Part shown: one piece after another, positions 1 through 12,418 of the stretch | Position numbering within the stretch: position 1 is the stretch's first letter | How the letters are laid out: each line of letters begins with the position of its first letter | NCBI GenBank assembly: GCA_936432065.2 | Contig: OW386289.2 | Span: 166,221,348-166,285,347 of the forward strand | Source: Rutpela maculata | Lineage: Eukaryota > Arthropoda > Insecta > Coleoptera > Cerambycidae | Length of the DNA: 64,000 bases | Reading direction: 5' to 3' | Notes under the pieces: model-generated | Database searches by the model: none | Told to the model about the DNA's origin: nothing | What the model saw: only the letters and a program-made list of their open reading frames with translations | Made by a program: the position numbers and the translations under genes

Positions 1-485
1 AGAAACCAAGTAGGCGAACTGGAAATACAATCATGCTCCGAGAACTCGCAAGTAACAAATAATTAACATCGAGATAAAAATAATTCATTCATGTGTGTTT
101 GTTAACAGACAGGTGTAGATACTGTGGATGTTCTGAGAATTTAAGTTGAATCACTGTTACCTCATCTTTTTCGGAATGGTAATGGTTACTTTTTGAACAG
201 AGTTGCATAATAATTAGATGATCCAGGATGAATTTTCAAGGCCACCCAAGTAACAATTTAAGTTTTATCACAATCTACAAGAGGTTATTAAGTCTATATA
301 ACATCGTAAAACTGCTTATACTAGATAACCTCTTAAAAGCTACAATAAACCCGGCATAAAACCAAAAAAGACCTTTTGTAAAAGTTATAAATATCTTCCT
401 TGAAACTATCAATAAAACCAACAGTACTTTAGAATCCAAATCTGCAAGACGTTTTTAAGTCTACCATAAAACCTTTTATAAAATC

Positions 486-508
486 TAGATAGATAGATAG
501 ATAGATAG
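486..508. repeat. (GATA)n microsatellite
   Basis: About six uninterrupted TAGA/GATA units. Confidence 0.9.
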
Positions 509-1601
509 TTGCAGGCTAAATGTAAACAGTAAGAGTTAACAGAAAAAAACGTGGCTGAAAAATTAATAAAACCGTTTATTTTAATAGAATACCCTATTAA
601 GAGTTGGTGGCTTTAGGAAATATTTTTATAAAACAGAAGGTTTTGTTATATTCCAATTGATCCACTTTATTAAGTACTATTTTAAAGCCTGTAAGACTTT
701 ACCCAGCCTTACTACTCTTCTTTAAAACCCTAAAGATTTGTCTCTGACAGTCTCTAATCCAAATGTACTTAGCTTTTTTAAAATGACCACTATTCTTAAT
801 CCTTAAGTATTTATCTGAAATATTTGACATGTTACCGAGTTCTAAAATGCTTTTTTGCGTCGCACTGCACTGTTTAAACTAGAATCAACAATCACAAAAT
901 GGCGTTTACAATGCCTCCTCTCTCAAAGTTTAAAGGCGTAAGTGGGGGAACCAAAGAATTTATAAGTGCTTTATAAAAAACAAAAAGTTTTAACGTAGCT
1001 TAATAAAGCTATCAAAAAACTATTGGGTTTTAAGGAACCTTTACCAATTATCGTTAAAAGCAAATAGTATTTATGACAACATATATTAAGGGTAAGACTA
1101 CTTAAGAATTATTAGTTTTATTGCTTGATCATAAGGAGTACTTAAAGACCATATTTTAAAACTTCCATAAAACCTAAAAATTTATAGATGTCTACCACAA
1201 AACTTAAAATATTTAAAATCCACTATAAAACTTAATGAGTTTATTGTGGTTTTGAATAATGCAGTGGCAGTGGCTATAAAACCAATAGGTCTTAAAGAGC
1301 AAAGATGATTAACAAATTGCTTTAAAGACAACTTGAAGGCTTTTTTTTAAGTACATATTATCTGCAGATAAATTGGTATGCACAAAAGAAATAATAAAAC
1401 CCATTTCGGTTTAATTTACCTTCTTAAATCTGTGATAAAACCCGCATTTAAACTGTTACTTGGGCACTACGAATTTTTTTATAATTTAAAATGTACAGTT
1501 TTCTGAAAAGTACGTGGAAGGTGATAAGGAATTGACCTTATTGCCTTATATTCTATATCTCGTATCCTATAAATTCCCCATAATACCGTGAGATACACAC
1601 A

Positions 1602-2101
1602 CTTTTTTATTTACTATCAAAAATTATCTACTTTCTGTATATTGTTGTCCTAGTGTCCCTAATCTGGGCACGCTAATATACTAGTTAGGTAAATACTTTA
1701 AAACGCTCATTATTGCAGAACCAATCAAAACAATTACTCTTCTAGCTAATACTGATGAAGTATTGCATTACATTATATTATTCTTAGTATTTTAAAGCAA
1801 AAAAATATATTAAAAATACTTACATCATTTATTCAAATTCAGTCATTTACACTTTTTTTTATTCAATATGAAATTATCTGCTTTCTGTATATTGGTAGGT
1901 ACCTTAATCTGGTCACGCTAATATACTACTTAGAAAACCATTTTAAAACACTCACCTTTGGAGAACTAATCAAAATCTCTCTTCTCACTCTTCTAGCTAA
2001 TACTGACGAAGTATTGAAAAACATGATAGGATTCCTAGCATTTTAAGATAAAAAAATGTATTGAAAATACTTAAATAATTTATTGAAATTCAGTCATTCA
2101 C
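1602..2101. repeat. Tandem duplication, two ~250-bp units
   Basis: Unit 1 (about 1602-1850) and unit 2 (about 1851-2101) share successive blocks in the same order: TTTCTGTATATTG, TCACGCTAATATACTA-like sequence, TTCTAGCTAATACTGA and TTCAGTCATT. The copies have diverged by scattered substitutions and small indels. Confidence 0.75.
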
Positions 2102-3488
2102 AGCAATTATTGAACCTTACATTCTATTTCAACTCTAGAAAAGTTGTACAAGTTTTTTCGAACTCGTTAGTTCTCATCAGTAGAACATTCATTCATTTCA
2201 ATATTTACTCCATCGCTTTTTAGAAAGCATAATTTCTGGCGAGCCCGTAACTTATAGCAGCAATTAATGATAAACCCGTGTATCGTGAATAAAATCTGTA
2301 ATACACTGGCATAACAGCACGAACGGCACCACCTATGGAGCTCAATCATAAATACACTGCATAATGAAAACATAAATAATATTAAGTAACCGCAGCCAAC
2401 TCGACTCGCTTAAACGGTCTTAACAAACATATAAATTCAGAGAATTGCCAGAAACACTAACTCCGAACAAAGACGAATAAATAGAACATAACTAATACCA
2501 ATTTACGTTAACTATCAGTTAAATTTACAACCGCAGTTTTAATATGCATAAGTCATGCAAAAAACTACGCATTTTCAAGTTCATTTGCATAATCAATACA
2601 GCTTCATATTCTCTTTCCTGGCGGTCGTTTTTTTATTTTCTCTATAACTTGTCAATGCGAATCATGTAAATCTTTTATTTATAGATAAAAGTGGACATTG
2701 TTCAATACGTTTAATTCAGCGTGAAAGGTCGCTATACTAAAAATAGATGCATAAACAATCTTAGTACTTACAGAAAATGTATTTTTCTTAAATTCATATT
2801 GGCATATAAGTGGAAGGTGTCCGGTTAAAAGCTATTTCCGTGCAAGGTAAGATATATTATGTTCCGTAACTGGAGGCGTGTAAAAGAGTATGTTTATTAT
2901 TTATTGACTTTAATTACTGCATTCGATAAACTATTCACTTAATCTTTCCGAAAGCTGAAGGTTCTAGACGTCAACGCCAGCATCGGCTTGAAATCAGGAG
3001 AGTAGCTGACGCGAAGAATTCAGACTGTTTATAGAGGAGATAAAAAAATCTTATCCACAAGATGTATGTAAAGAATATGCTGACAGCAATGACCTTTCCC
3101 TAATAGTAAGGATGATGACACGTAAATTCAAACCCAAACCTGTTCCAAAACTGACTAAGTATAGAAAACAGAAATTTTCCAATAACCTGAAGGCAATAAT
3201 CAACTACGAGGAATCTATTGCAAATTGCAACAATCCAAAGAAATTGTATATAAGATCGTAGCTAAACCCGCGTTCTCACTATGCAACATGTTTATAAAAC
3301 ATTTGCTTTAAAAGAGTTGTTTTGAAACTCCATGGTTTAATAGCATTTGGTTTTAAAACATTCCAAAAGGAGTAGCAAACTATGTTTGAAAACATTTAAT
3401 CATCATGGCGTCTCCAAGCGAGGATGTGTTATTGCAGCTGCAATGTATGTGGTGTTTATTTCCAATAATAAAAAAATGGCTAAAATGA

Positions 3489-3866
3489 GACGATTTTGGG
3501 TTCGTTCGTCGTTATAAAGAAGTGACCAGTGACCTCTTGAGTGATCTTCAACGTAACAACCGAGATCTGTTAGCTGAAGAACTTAAAAGTGATTGTAGTT
3601 TTAAAAACTTTCTTAGAATAACAAGTCAGGATTTTGCGTATCTGATTACTTCCGTTGGTAGGCGCCATGAAAGAAAATACACAACTTTTAGAGATGCCAT
3701 TCCGGTAAAAGAAAGACTAGCCATAACATTAAAGTTTCTGTTACTGGACTCATATAGGAGTCTAAGTTATCTTTTTAATGTGGCACTTTCAACAATCAGT
3801 AGCATTGTAATAGAAGTATGTGATGCTTTGATGCTGTTTTGGTCACCTTTTTACATTCTCTATTAA
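3489..3866 (+). pseudogene. Harbinger transposase N-terminal fragment (HARBI1-like)
   Basis: The frame reads VTSDLLSDL, SFKNFLRITSQDFAYLI, ERLAITLKFL and SYRSLSYLFNVALSTIS-IVIEVCDAL. That order is the well-known N-terminal half of HARBI1-like nucleases (FRxSxxxFxxLL, then ERLAxTLRYLATGDSYxSLxYxFRIGxSTIS). The frame is lost just after CDAL, and the DDE catalytic domain is missing. A TGA lies a few codons upstream, so the true N-terminus is also broken. Confidence 0.85.
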
Positions 3867-4066
3867 ATTGTCCTGTTAACTTCCTTATTTTTTTCTGCCT
3901 CGCCTACCTCGATTCCAAACTCTTCGTCCAGATCATGCCACATATCACGCTTTTTATTCCTATTTTTGTAATCTTTTTCCGCGAAGTCCCACAACAATTT
4001 ACGGTCTTTGTACATTTCGATAAGTCTAAACACATCAGCCTGTCTCCACTCCATAGTTAATTGCAC
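3863..4066 (-). pseudogene. MADF/Myb-like protein fragment of the Harbinger element
   Basis: The frame reads MEWRQADVFRLIEMYKDRKL, then LWDF, then DMWHDLDEEF. This is the MADF pattern (W.. ..LI..y...p.LWd....y.nr..k..aw..la..) that forms the second ORF of PIF/Harbinger elements. It ends abruptly after about 67 residues, convergent with the transposase fragment. Confidence 0.75.
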
Positions 4067-4309
4067 TGAACAGGTTACAGTGACTGAATGCAGACGACGA
4101 AAATGACGGATGGCAGCACCCTCGTCAGTGTTTTATAACTTGTTACAGTTTCTAAACAGAACTAAAACATGTTTTTAAAATAAGTTACCTATTTTCTTTG
4201 ATGTTTACCAACACAGGAGGGGAACAGTGCAAATTGTTACAAAACACGAAAATTATTTTAAAACGTATCTGTTTTAAAACATTTTCCCTTTGAATTTGTA
4301 ACAAGTAGT

Positions 4310-6125
4310 ACAGTACCTAGAGGTAAAAAAATATGCAAAACTTCGGAATAATGTCATATTGAACGGATTTCTTTATTTTTGGCAGAATAATAGTAAATGC
4401 TTCACAGAAAAGTTTCTATATTGTGCAGGGGCTTGCTAATTATAGGGGGTGGATGCCACCCCCTCTCAGGGGGTGATACTTAAAAAATATATATATTTAT
4501 TGGAACTGAAGTAGAATCAAATTTTAAGAAGAAAAGGTTCTATGCAATTTTTCACATAAATTGATAGTTTTTAAGTTATAATGACTTCAAAATTGCGATT
4601 TTTGCTTAAAAAAAAAAGGTATTTCCAAACGGTTTTCGTCAAGTATCTCGAAAAATATTGCTTTATCGAAAAAATGTTACAGACCAATTACAGAAAGTAC
4701 AAACTGGGAATTAATTATATTTTTTGTTTATTGATGTAGGATTAATAATTTGGGGAGATATTTAAGTTTACATTTACATCCAAATGTTCATAAGAGAATT
4801 ATTTAGAGTGAGAGTTAAACATCTCAGGAACTGTTACACCTACGTCAAGGATACTAATAGGTAGAATAATAGGTTATTAATTAAGCTTTCAACTATTTTG
4901 TTATTTGTTTCTGTAGCATAAGAACAAAGAAGTTATGACCGAAGCAATGTGCGTCTACACATTTTTTTAATAACAACGTCGCCATTTTGTTACTGTAATT
5001 AGCCAGTAATTAAAAAAAAGAATTTCAAACCCCGTTTATCATTAATATATAGCATGACGTAGATGCTCACATTTTTTGGTTTGTATACAGCACTTGCTTT
5101 AGAAAAAAATACAGTTTAAACTATAAAGGTATTTTCGATAAAACGTAATTTTTTTTCCTTTTCCAAATATCTCAATAAATATTAGTTTTATTGAAAAATG
5201 GGTAGAGACCAAAAATAAAGCTCATAAACTGATAATGAATTTCGCTTGTTTATTTATTTACATAGATTTAATAGTTTCGGAGATATGAAAGTTTACAAAT
5301 GGCGTCCGAACGTTTATAAGACGAAAAATGCAGCTTAAATGTTAAATATCTCAGAAATTGTGACACCTGCGTCACGCATGCTAAGAAAAGAAATGAAATT
5401 GAAGACAATTAATTGCACTTTCATATTTTTTACTCGTTCCTGTAGCATAAGAAATAAAGAAGTTATGACAGAAAAATGTGCGTATTTATATTTTTTTATA
5501 TAAAAAGGACGCCATTTTGTTACTCTAAGTAGCCAGTAGTTTAAAAAAATTATCTCAAAAACAGTTTTTCGTTAAGATGTAGCATTGCCTAGATGCTCAA
5601 ATTTTTTTGCTCATTTAAAGCACTTGCTTTAGAAAAAAATGCATTTTAAACTTTAAAGGTAATTTCGAAACACTTGGATGCCAAATATAAACTTAAATAT
5701 CTCCGAAATTATTAATCCTACATCAATAAACAAAAAAATATAATTAATTCCCAGTTTGTACTTTCTGTAATTGATTTGTAACATTTTTTCGATAAAGTAA
5801 TACTTTTCGAGATACTTGACGAAAGCTGTTTTTTTTAAGCTAAAATCGCAATTTTGAAGTCGTTATAACTTAAAAACCATGAATTTATGTGAAAAATTGC
5901 ATAGAGCCTTTTCTTCTTAAAATTTGATTTTATTTCAGCTCCAATAAATATATTTTTTTTAAGTGCCACCCCCTGAGAGGGGGTGGCATCCACCCCTATA
6001 AATTAGCAAGCCCCCGCACAATATAGAAACTTTTGTGTGAAGCATTTACTATTGTATTGGCAAAAATGAACGAAATCCTTTCAATATGACATTATTCCGA
6101 AGTTGAAACCTCTAGTTACTGTACT
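4310..6125. mobile_element. Foldback element nested in the Harbinger element
   Basis: Two inverted arms of about 460 bp (about 4310-4785 and 5660-6125) match almost base for base, including CTTCGGAATAATGTCATATT, TTCTATATTGTGC, a GGTGGATGCCACCCCCTCTC block and AAGTACAAACTGGGAATTAA. Between the arms lie two diverged direct repeats (about 4790-5150 and 5310-5665) sharing CGCCATTTTGTTACT and GCACTTGCTTTAGAAAAAAA. No ORF is visible. Boundaries are approximate, and no clear target duplication was found. Confidence 0.8.
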
Positions 6126-6439
6126 AAAGTTATAAAACCCTGTTTTAAAACAATTGTTTTATAAACATGTTGCATAGTCAGAACGCGGCTTAACTTCGGC
6201 GGCGGCTGCAAAAATTAAAGAAAATTTTATTTTTGTGGTATAGTTTACTATTAGTAGATATGAGAAAGCTTTGTCGTCCAACCCCTATCCCGGTGGGATT
6301 TGTGTGAGAGATTGATTTCCCCCCTCTCTGAGACTGTACTAAATACCCATGTAATTAAAGAATAAATTTGTGTTTATCTAATTGTTCTTAAGTAGTGTAA
6401 AGAAGTAAAGATTTTAAATCTTAACTTTTATTCACCACA

Positions 6440-6860
6440 TTTTCCTGGCGACAAAGAGATCACCAAGGCGGCAGTTGTCTCAAGCGGGTTTTTTCGTTCA
6501 GCTTTTTCCCGTGTCAGTAGCCCAAATTTCTAAGTGTTTTGCCAAGTGTTGTTCAGTATTATTTTTAATTATTTTTTAAGTCTCTTTGTAGATTGTTTTT
6601 AAATCGTATTGTTAATTTTAAACCTGCCATAGAGGTAGGAGTTTTTAACTATTTCTGTTATTATTGTTAAGCCAAACTGGACCTGCCCCGTCCAGTCCTA
6701 CAAACACCACGCCGCTACGCGCCGTGGTTGTCTGATTGGCTCCAGGCCAGGATCCGGGAGGCACTGTACATGCAGTTTTAAATAAATATATATTTGCTTT
6801 GTTTGTTTTCTTTGCCTTGCAATACAAAGATCCTGTGTTCGAATCTCAGACAGGTTAGGT
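6440..6860 (+). repeat. Dispersed repeat with tRNA-like B-box, copy 1
   Basis: This stretch recurs in reverse orientation at about 39350-39780. Shared parts include the GACAAC-TGCC-CAAG-CGGGTTTTTTCGTT-like start, CCTGCCATAGAGGTAGGAGT, the CCTGCCCCGTCCAGTCC block and a GCGCCGTGGTTGTCTG palindrome. It ends near GTTCGAATC, a good polymerase III B-box, followed by a T tract. A tRNA-derived SINE is the likeliest reading, but I do not see a clear A-box. Confidence 0.55.
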
Positions 6861-7200
6861 GTTTTTTTTTTCAATTTTTTTTAATATATTTTTTTTTTCA
6901 CAACAAAGTTGGTATCACAAAATTTAGGATGTCCAAAAGCTAACATTATTTACAAGAAAACTGCGAAGAGTATCCTATAGAATGTGTAACAATTATATAA
7001 AAAGCTCAGTAAATTGTCGAAGAGTACCTACATTTTTAGCCTGTTTAAAATATATACAGCTCAGTCAATATGAACGTGAACAAGTATAATATTTAAAAGT
7101 GTTTGTTTTTATACTAATTTTTATTTAATTAAATGTATATTGAAAGTGTGAATTAATTTTATATCTATCACTGTGCTGAGAAAGTTTGATGGATACTTGT

Positions 7201-8616
7201 CAGTGGCATACCCAGCCTTTTGGAGCGGAGGGGACAGTCCGTTTAAATGGCGGTATAAAAAGTTGCAAATAAAAATGAAATATACGAATTTTTATGTACA
7301 GCACAGGGTTTATAGCAATAACTTAAATTCACTGACTTTTCCAGATTTTCCGGGACTTTTGGACTTCTTCTAGGTCTAGTCAAGAGCGACAGAGGAAAAA
7401 TGAGAAAAAAATATATTCATAAACGGCGGACAGAAAATGGACACAAAATTTTTTGATGAGAGGGGGCGCAAAATAGGCAAAAAAAATTAAAGAGCGATGG
7501 GGAGGCGCCTACTAAAATAAAAAATCTTCACATAGACCTTTTCATCATAAGCGCGCGCATGTGCTGCCACTATGTTTGTTTGCGGGAACTATGAAATGTT
7601 CGGACACTTGTTTGTCAAAATGGCTGGACCGGTATCATTTTTTCTCATTAATTTAGACGAAAGTGTGATTGACGGTGCAAAATTAGTACACAACATTGTG
7701 GAAGAACACACTTGTGCTCAATTAAGGCGCTAGCTCAAGTATCCTGGCCGTAAAATGACTGGAAGCAAGAATAAAGAACTGGTTGCAAGGTTAGAATTCA
7801 ACTATCAACTTATCAATTTATATACGAGTGCATTAAAAGAAAACAAATGTGTTTAGTCTACAATATGCTTAATAACATTCTTCGTGCATAATGATGAATC
7901 TGTTACCAATTTTTTTAAAATAGGTAGTGCCATATCGTATAGTTTACCTATTTGAAAAAACTGGAAAAAATGAGCCAGCTTTATCCACAGAAGGATCGAC
8001 AAAAAAACCTCATTTTCAATTGCATTTTTGACCCTACATTTTCGTAAAAAAACAGAAAATATTTTTACTGCATTATCAATTACTGCACGAAGAATGTTAT
8101 TAAGCATATTGTAGACTAAACACATTTGTTTTCTTTTAATGCACTCGTATATAAATTGATAAGTTGATAGTTGAATTCTAACCTTGCAACCAGTTCTTTA
8201 TTCTTGCTTCCAGTCATTTTACGGCCAGGATACTTGAGCTAGCGCCTTAATTGAGCACAAGTGTGTTCTTCCACAATGTTGTGTACTAATTTTACACCGT
8301 CAATCACACTTTTCGTCTAAGTTAATGTGAAAAAATGATACCGGTCCAGCCATTTTGACAACCAAGTGTCCGAACATTTCATAGTTCCCGCAAACAAACA
8401 TAGCGGCAGCACATGCGCGATTTTATGATGAGAAGGTCTATTCCCTACCTTTCTATAATTACTGAAATTCCCTGATTTTCCCAATCCATTTTCCAAGTTC
8501 CCTCACATTTTTCGATAACTTCAAATTCCCTGATTTTTACAGATTCCACAGGTCGCTAAGAACCCCATGAGGCACAGTCCCCTCCGCACCCCCCCCCCCC
8601 CCTAGTTACGCCGCTG
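7201..8616. mobile_element. Foldback DNA transposon with SAP-like coding fragment in its arms
   Basis: The outer ends are CAGTGGCATACCCAGCC at the left and, inverted, CAGCGGCGTAACTAGGG at the right, each followed by a G-rich stretch and GGAGGGGACWGT. These are ends often seen in insect cut-and-paste elements. Inside lie two near-identical inverted arms of about 355 bp (7534-7888 and 8084-8439) separated by about 195 bp. I could not match a clean target duplication, and the superfamily stays open. Confidence 0.75.
7620..7856 (+). pseudogene. SAP-domain-like fragment of a transposon protein
   Basis: From an ATG the frame reads MAGPVSFFLINLDESV, then CAQLRR, a TAG stop (7731-7733), and then KYPGRKMTGSKNKELVARLE. 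The second part fits a SAP motif (helix, LkxxGxxxxGxKxELVxR, helix), a putative DNA-binding fold seen in many insect transposon proteins. The same fragment with the same TAG is repeated on the minus strand in the other arm (about 8117-8354). The function is inferred. Confidence 0.5.
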
Positions 8617-9435
8617 GTACTTTACAAAATGACAAAGAAGCCTAAGTTTTGTCTGAAACACGCAATTTTGTTTAACACAATTGACACATTATTAACGATA
8701 CTGAAATAATCATTATCTGAATTTGAGTGATATGTTCCAATTGCGCCCGTCAAGATAATGAGAACATCTATTTTTCATGCACACACGGCCATTGATATTA
8801 ATTAACATGGAATTGGTATTTGTTACCTAACAAATTATTTGTCTTAGGTCGATAAATATCGACAAGTTGTAGTCAGTTGACATTTCGGAATGAATCATTA
8901 TTTATGGTAATTTAATGTATATAAACGAAGTCATTATGCTAACCTGAAAAATTATAGATAATTGCGATAGAATAATAGACTTTGTTATGCACAATTAGTT
9001 ACAGGTACAATAAATTAGATATACCTATTAGCGTTCCACGTGAACACTTTTAGGTGCAACACCCCCATTTTGACTGCTTCATTATAGGTATTGTTATAAG
9101 TAAAAATCACCGTACGAAAATAAAAATAATTTACATAGCGAATCAAATGTGTAAAGTAATTCCAATGTATCAAACATTACGGTCGTTATTTGTATTTACA
9201 TTGAATTTGCATTCTAGGACTAATAATAACTAAGTATATGTAACGGTAATTTTTTTTATGGACGTTAAATAATTTTAAATTCAATTTATAATTTGAAAAT
9301 AGTTGTTCCCGCCAAAAGCCGCGACGTCATTGGTTACGCATGCGCAGTATAGTTCAAACAGTAAATTTGTATGGCAGCCATGAAATACAAACTTCACCAT
9401 TACCATATAGGTCGCGTGCGCTGACGTCACAGATT

Positions 9436-11479
9436 CTGAGACCTTAGGAAAACAAACAGCTGTCATTAAGTGACATGCCGATTAAACGTGTTGTTTTAAA
9501 GTATATTTTGCCGTCTTTGTGATATTTTAAAACTTAATTTTGGATTATTTAACATCCACAACTATCCTTAATTATTGTGTCTAGGAAATTTTGTTCGTTA
9601 ATATGGAGATAAGTTTATATCTTACGAAATCGTCTCATAATGTAGAGGAAATGTATGGAAAAAGTTGGTGTCATCGAATTAAATCGCTTATATTTTGAGA
9701 AATGATGACTTCAGTACAAATATTAGTGTATTTCATAATATTTCACGAAGGGATATTGTGAATTACTTGGTTTTTGTAAGAAATGCATAGACAAAAGGAT
9801 GAGTTCAAGGCATTAAAAAATCTTGAAACTATTTGTGGTTGGGTGAAAGTAGTACTCTCCAAGAAATTTACAGGATAAAAGCTTTTTGCAAAGGTAAGAA
9901 TTAGTTGTCGATGATCAACCCTTTTTTCAATATATGCTTACCTAATTAAATATTGCTTAATGAATAATTGCTAACATACAAATTCATTTTCAGGTTATGA
10001 GCTCTTAGCGGTGCATCTTGAACAAAAGTCATCGACTCCTTGAACTATTGCTGATCCAGATGATCCTTCAGTACTCATTGTGACTGTGTTACTACTCTAG
10101 ACAAAATTCGTTCACTACCCAGTTTTTCATTTCAATTTTTTAGCAGTAAACGGTGGCTATGATCGAAAGGTTAACTTATGAATTTTATGAAAAATACCAC
10201 ATAAATCAAACAATGAAGGGCTGAAGTACCTACTATGAACTACTTGAAATATGTTAAGAAGTGTACACAATTTCATAGGCCTTGCCTATGATATGATATA
10301 CCTATAGATCGAACCATACAAACCATTTTAATTTGTGCAAGAACTTTTTCTTATCGTGTCTTGCTAATGTTATATAATATGTCTAACATGTACTTTATTA
10401 TTTCATGTAGGTAGGCCAATAGTTAAATATCCCTTGTATTTTATTAAATGCGTATATTCACTTTTTATTGCTTTATTTATCACTCGTATTATTGTTAGCA
10501 ATAAATTGAAATAGTCGATTATGTTGAACTTATATATATACATGCATCTTTGCATCTAACTGAAAGTAAAACAAAATATACTTACTAAATATCAAACTTT
10601 ATTATCCAACATTCCATTATTACTCATAAGGAGAATCAACAAGAAACTTACAGGAGATGTAAAGAAAGATCTATATTGCAATAAAAAATACATGATAAAT
10701 AAATAAATAATCTTAGTTTCATCTAACGCTGGGTTTTTAAACACCACACAATATACCTCAAATGGACGTTTAGTTTCCAGATCAATCAATGACAGCAATA
10801 CTTTGAATTTTCTTGATTTATGCACTTCATCAGATATCTTAATGTAGCCTGTGTATTTTCCTCTTGAGATGTACCTGATTTAAAACAATTTCTGCTATTG
10901 CACTTCGTTCTCCTTCTGCATCAGCTCTAGCCTCGCTCAACTAAAACTTAAACACAAGAAATGATTATTAAAAATGCTGACAAATCAATATAAAGTATTA
11001 TTTTTTACCGTGAATTGTTTATTGTTTCCTTTAACAGTAGTTATTATTATCACAAGCACTTTTAGTTTCACATTTGGGTTTTAAGTTGTATCCCATATTA
11101 ACAGAGAACACCAAACTGGATGGATCATCGTGGTCTTGAATTACGGCCGTCTTTTCTATAACATAAATCCACACTAAAAATCACATTCTTAAATTAACAA
11201 GTAACAACTTACCATTAATAAAATGCTTGGAATATCCCAGTAAAATAATTCCTTTTAATTGCTTGGAATCTTTTAATCCTAACCTCTCGACGTTATTTTA
11301 TAAAAGCTGATGTTGTCTCGGATTGCGTCACTGCCACAACTAATAATACAACAAAAACTTGCAATTTTCTGTTATATAATGTCCATAAAAACTCCAATAT
11401 TATGAAAACTTTCAATTCTTATGTTCAGTCAGTTGCCATTTGACAGCAATGACAGCGGTTTGTTTTCCTAAGGTCTCAG
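9436..11479. mobile_element. TIR element, about 2 kb, unclassified
   Basis: The left end CTGAGACCTTAGGAAAACAA and the right end, inverted, carry the same 20 bases; the match continues through ACMGCTGTCATT for about 32 bp. No target duplication is obvious. An ORF of 77 residues on the minus strand (10592-10825, starting MHKSRKFKVLLSLIDLETKR) reads like protein, but I do not recognise it. The rest is AT-rich with no intact coding frame. Confidence 0.65.
10592..10825 (-). pseudogene. Unrecognised ORF inside the TIR element
   Basis: This 77-residue frame continues upstream in protein-like sequence beyond its ATG (YISRGKYTGYIKISDEVHKS). Charged and hydrophobic residues alternate normally over the first half; the second half is hydrophobic and may be read-through. 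It is possibly a decayed exon of the element's transposase. I do not recognise a family. Confidence 0.3.
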
Positions 11480-11589
11480 CTCTGTGCCGAGCCGAATTTT
11501 CGATCTGCCTTGTGCAATTTACGATGCGGATCAACTAGAACTCTCCCTCTTTGCGTCGCGGCATCGTACGGCCCTCCCGCAAGTGTTTT

Positions 11590-12310
11590 TCGAAAAATAT
11601 TTTAAGATTGCATGTTTTTGCGCTATTTTTAGTTCCGAAATGCATGCTTTTCTTTAACTATTTTTCGCTGATATATCTGAAACGGTAAGAGCTAGCCCAA
11701 AATAAAAAAATACCGTAAAACGAGTTCGTTTCATTACGAATCTTTTGGTTCCATCAGAATTTTATTTTATTTTTTTTTTTTTTCGTTTCGGAGATATCTA
11801 CTGAAATATGTGGGATGTTCGGCAAAAATCGCACATTTCTTGTTTAAAAAGTTGGTAACTCATTAACCTTGGCTCCTATGCCAAAAAACTACTCTAATGA
11901 ATCTAAATAGAATTGAATTTACTAAAACTCTTTTTCTAATTTTTTTGTCTTGCGACAAAAATGAGGGAAATAGAAGGGGCGGAAGTGAGAACTTTTTTTT
12001 TTTCGGTAAAATTTCGCCATTTTGTCACCGTAATTAATCGGTAATTAACTGACATTAATCTCAATTACGATGTTCTTTTAATATCATGTATTACCTAGGC
12101 GCCTCATTAATCTCGGCCCTTTAAAGCAAACGTTTCTGGAAAAAATGATTTTTTTAAGATTCACATGCATTTTCTAGGAAAACGTTAAAGAAAGTTGATC
12201 GAGCTTTCCGGCACTTTTTTTATTTTTTCTCTAACATAAAAAACAAGAAAGTTGTGGCCGAAAATATGCGCCTCTTCGCACTTTCTAAAATTCATACAAT
12301 ATTTATTTGC
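11590..12310. repeat. Diverged relative of the 4.3-6.1 kb foldback element
   Basis: It shares the order of features seen inside the foldback element: a GGAGATAT block, GCCATTTTGTCACCGTAATTA, ATCATGTATTACCTAGGCGC and a GAAAGTTGTGGCCGAAAATA stretch near ...GCGCCT. In the other element the matching stretches are CGCCATTTTGTTACTGTAAT and AAGAAGTTATGACCGAAGCA. It has no ORF, and its borders are unclear. Confidence 0.45.
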
Positions 12311-12418
12311 AAACTGGAAAACAATAGAAGTCAAACATTAGTATTACATTTGGTTTTGACAGGGCGGCAATCCAATAAAAATAAAATTACCTCTAACCAT
12401 TGACGTCAAATAGTAAAA

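Larger units (their letters stand above)
1..3265. other. AT-rich non-coding region with quasi-repeats
   Basis: No protein or RNA gene is recognisable. From about 240 to 1460 the sequence is thick with degenerate copies of words such as ATAAAACC, TTTTAAAG and CTTTAAAAC. A short (GATA)n run sits at 486-508 and a two-copy tandem duplication at 1602-2101. The rest shows nothing I can name. Confidence 0.5.
3266..6190 (+). mobile_element. PIF/Harbinger element, internally rearranged
   Basis: The ends are inverted repeats of about 40 bp: left ACCCGCGTTCTCACTATGCA and right, read inverted, AGCCGCGTTCTGACTATGCA, both followed by ACATGTTTATAAAACA. Each end is flanked by TAA (3263-3265 and 6191-6193), the 3-bp target duplication typical of Harbinger. 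Inside lie a transposase fragment and, on the opposite strand, a MADF/Myb-like fragment, the two proteins these elements normally encode. A foldback element occupies 4310-6125. The catalytic part of the transposase is absent, so the element is non-autonomous. Confidence 0.85.
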
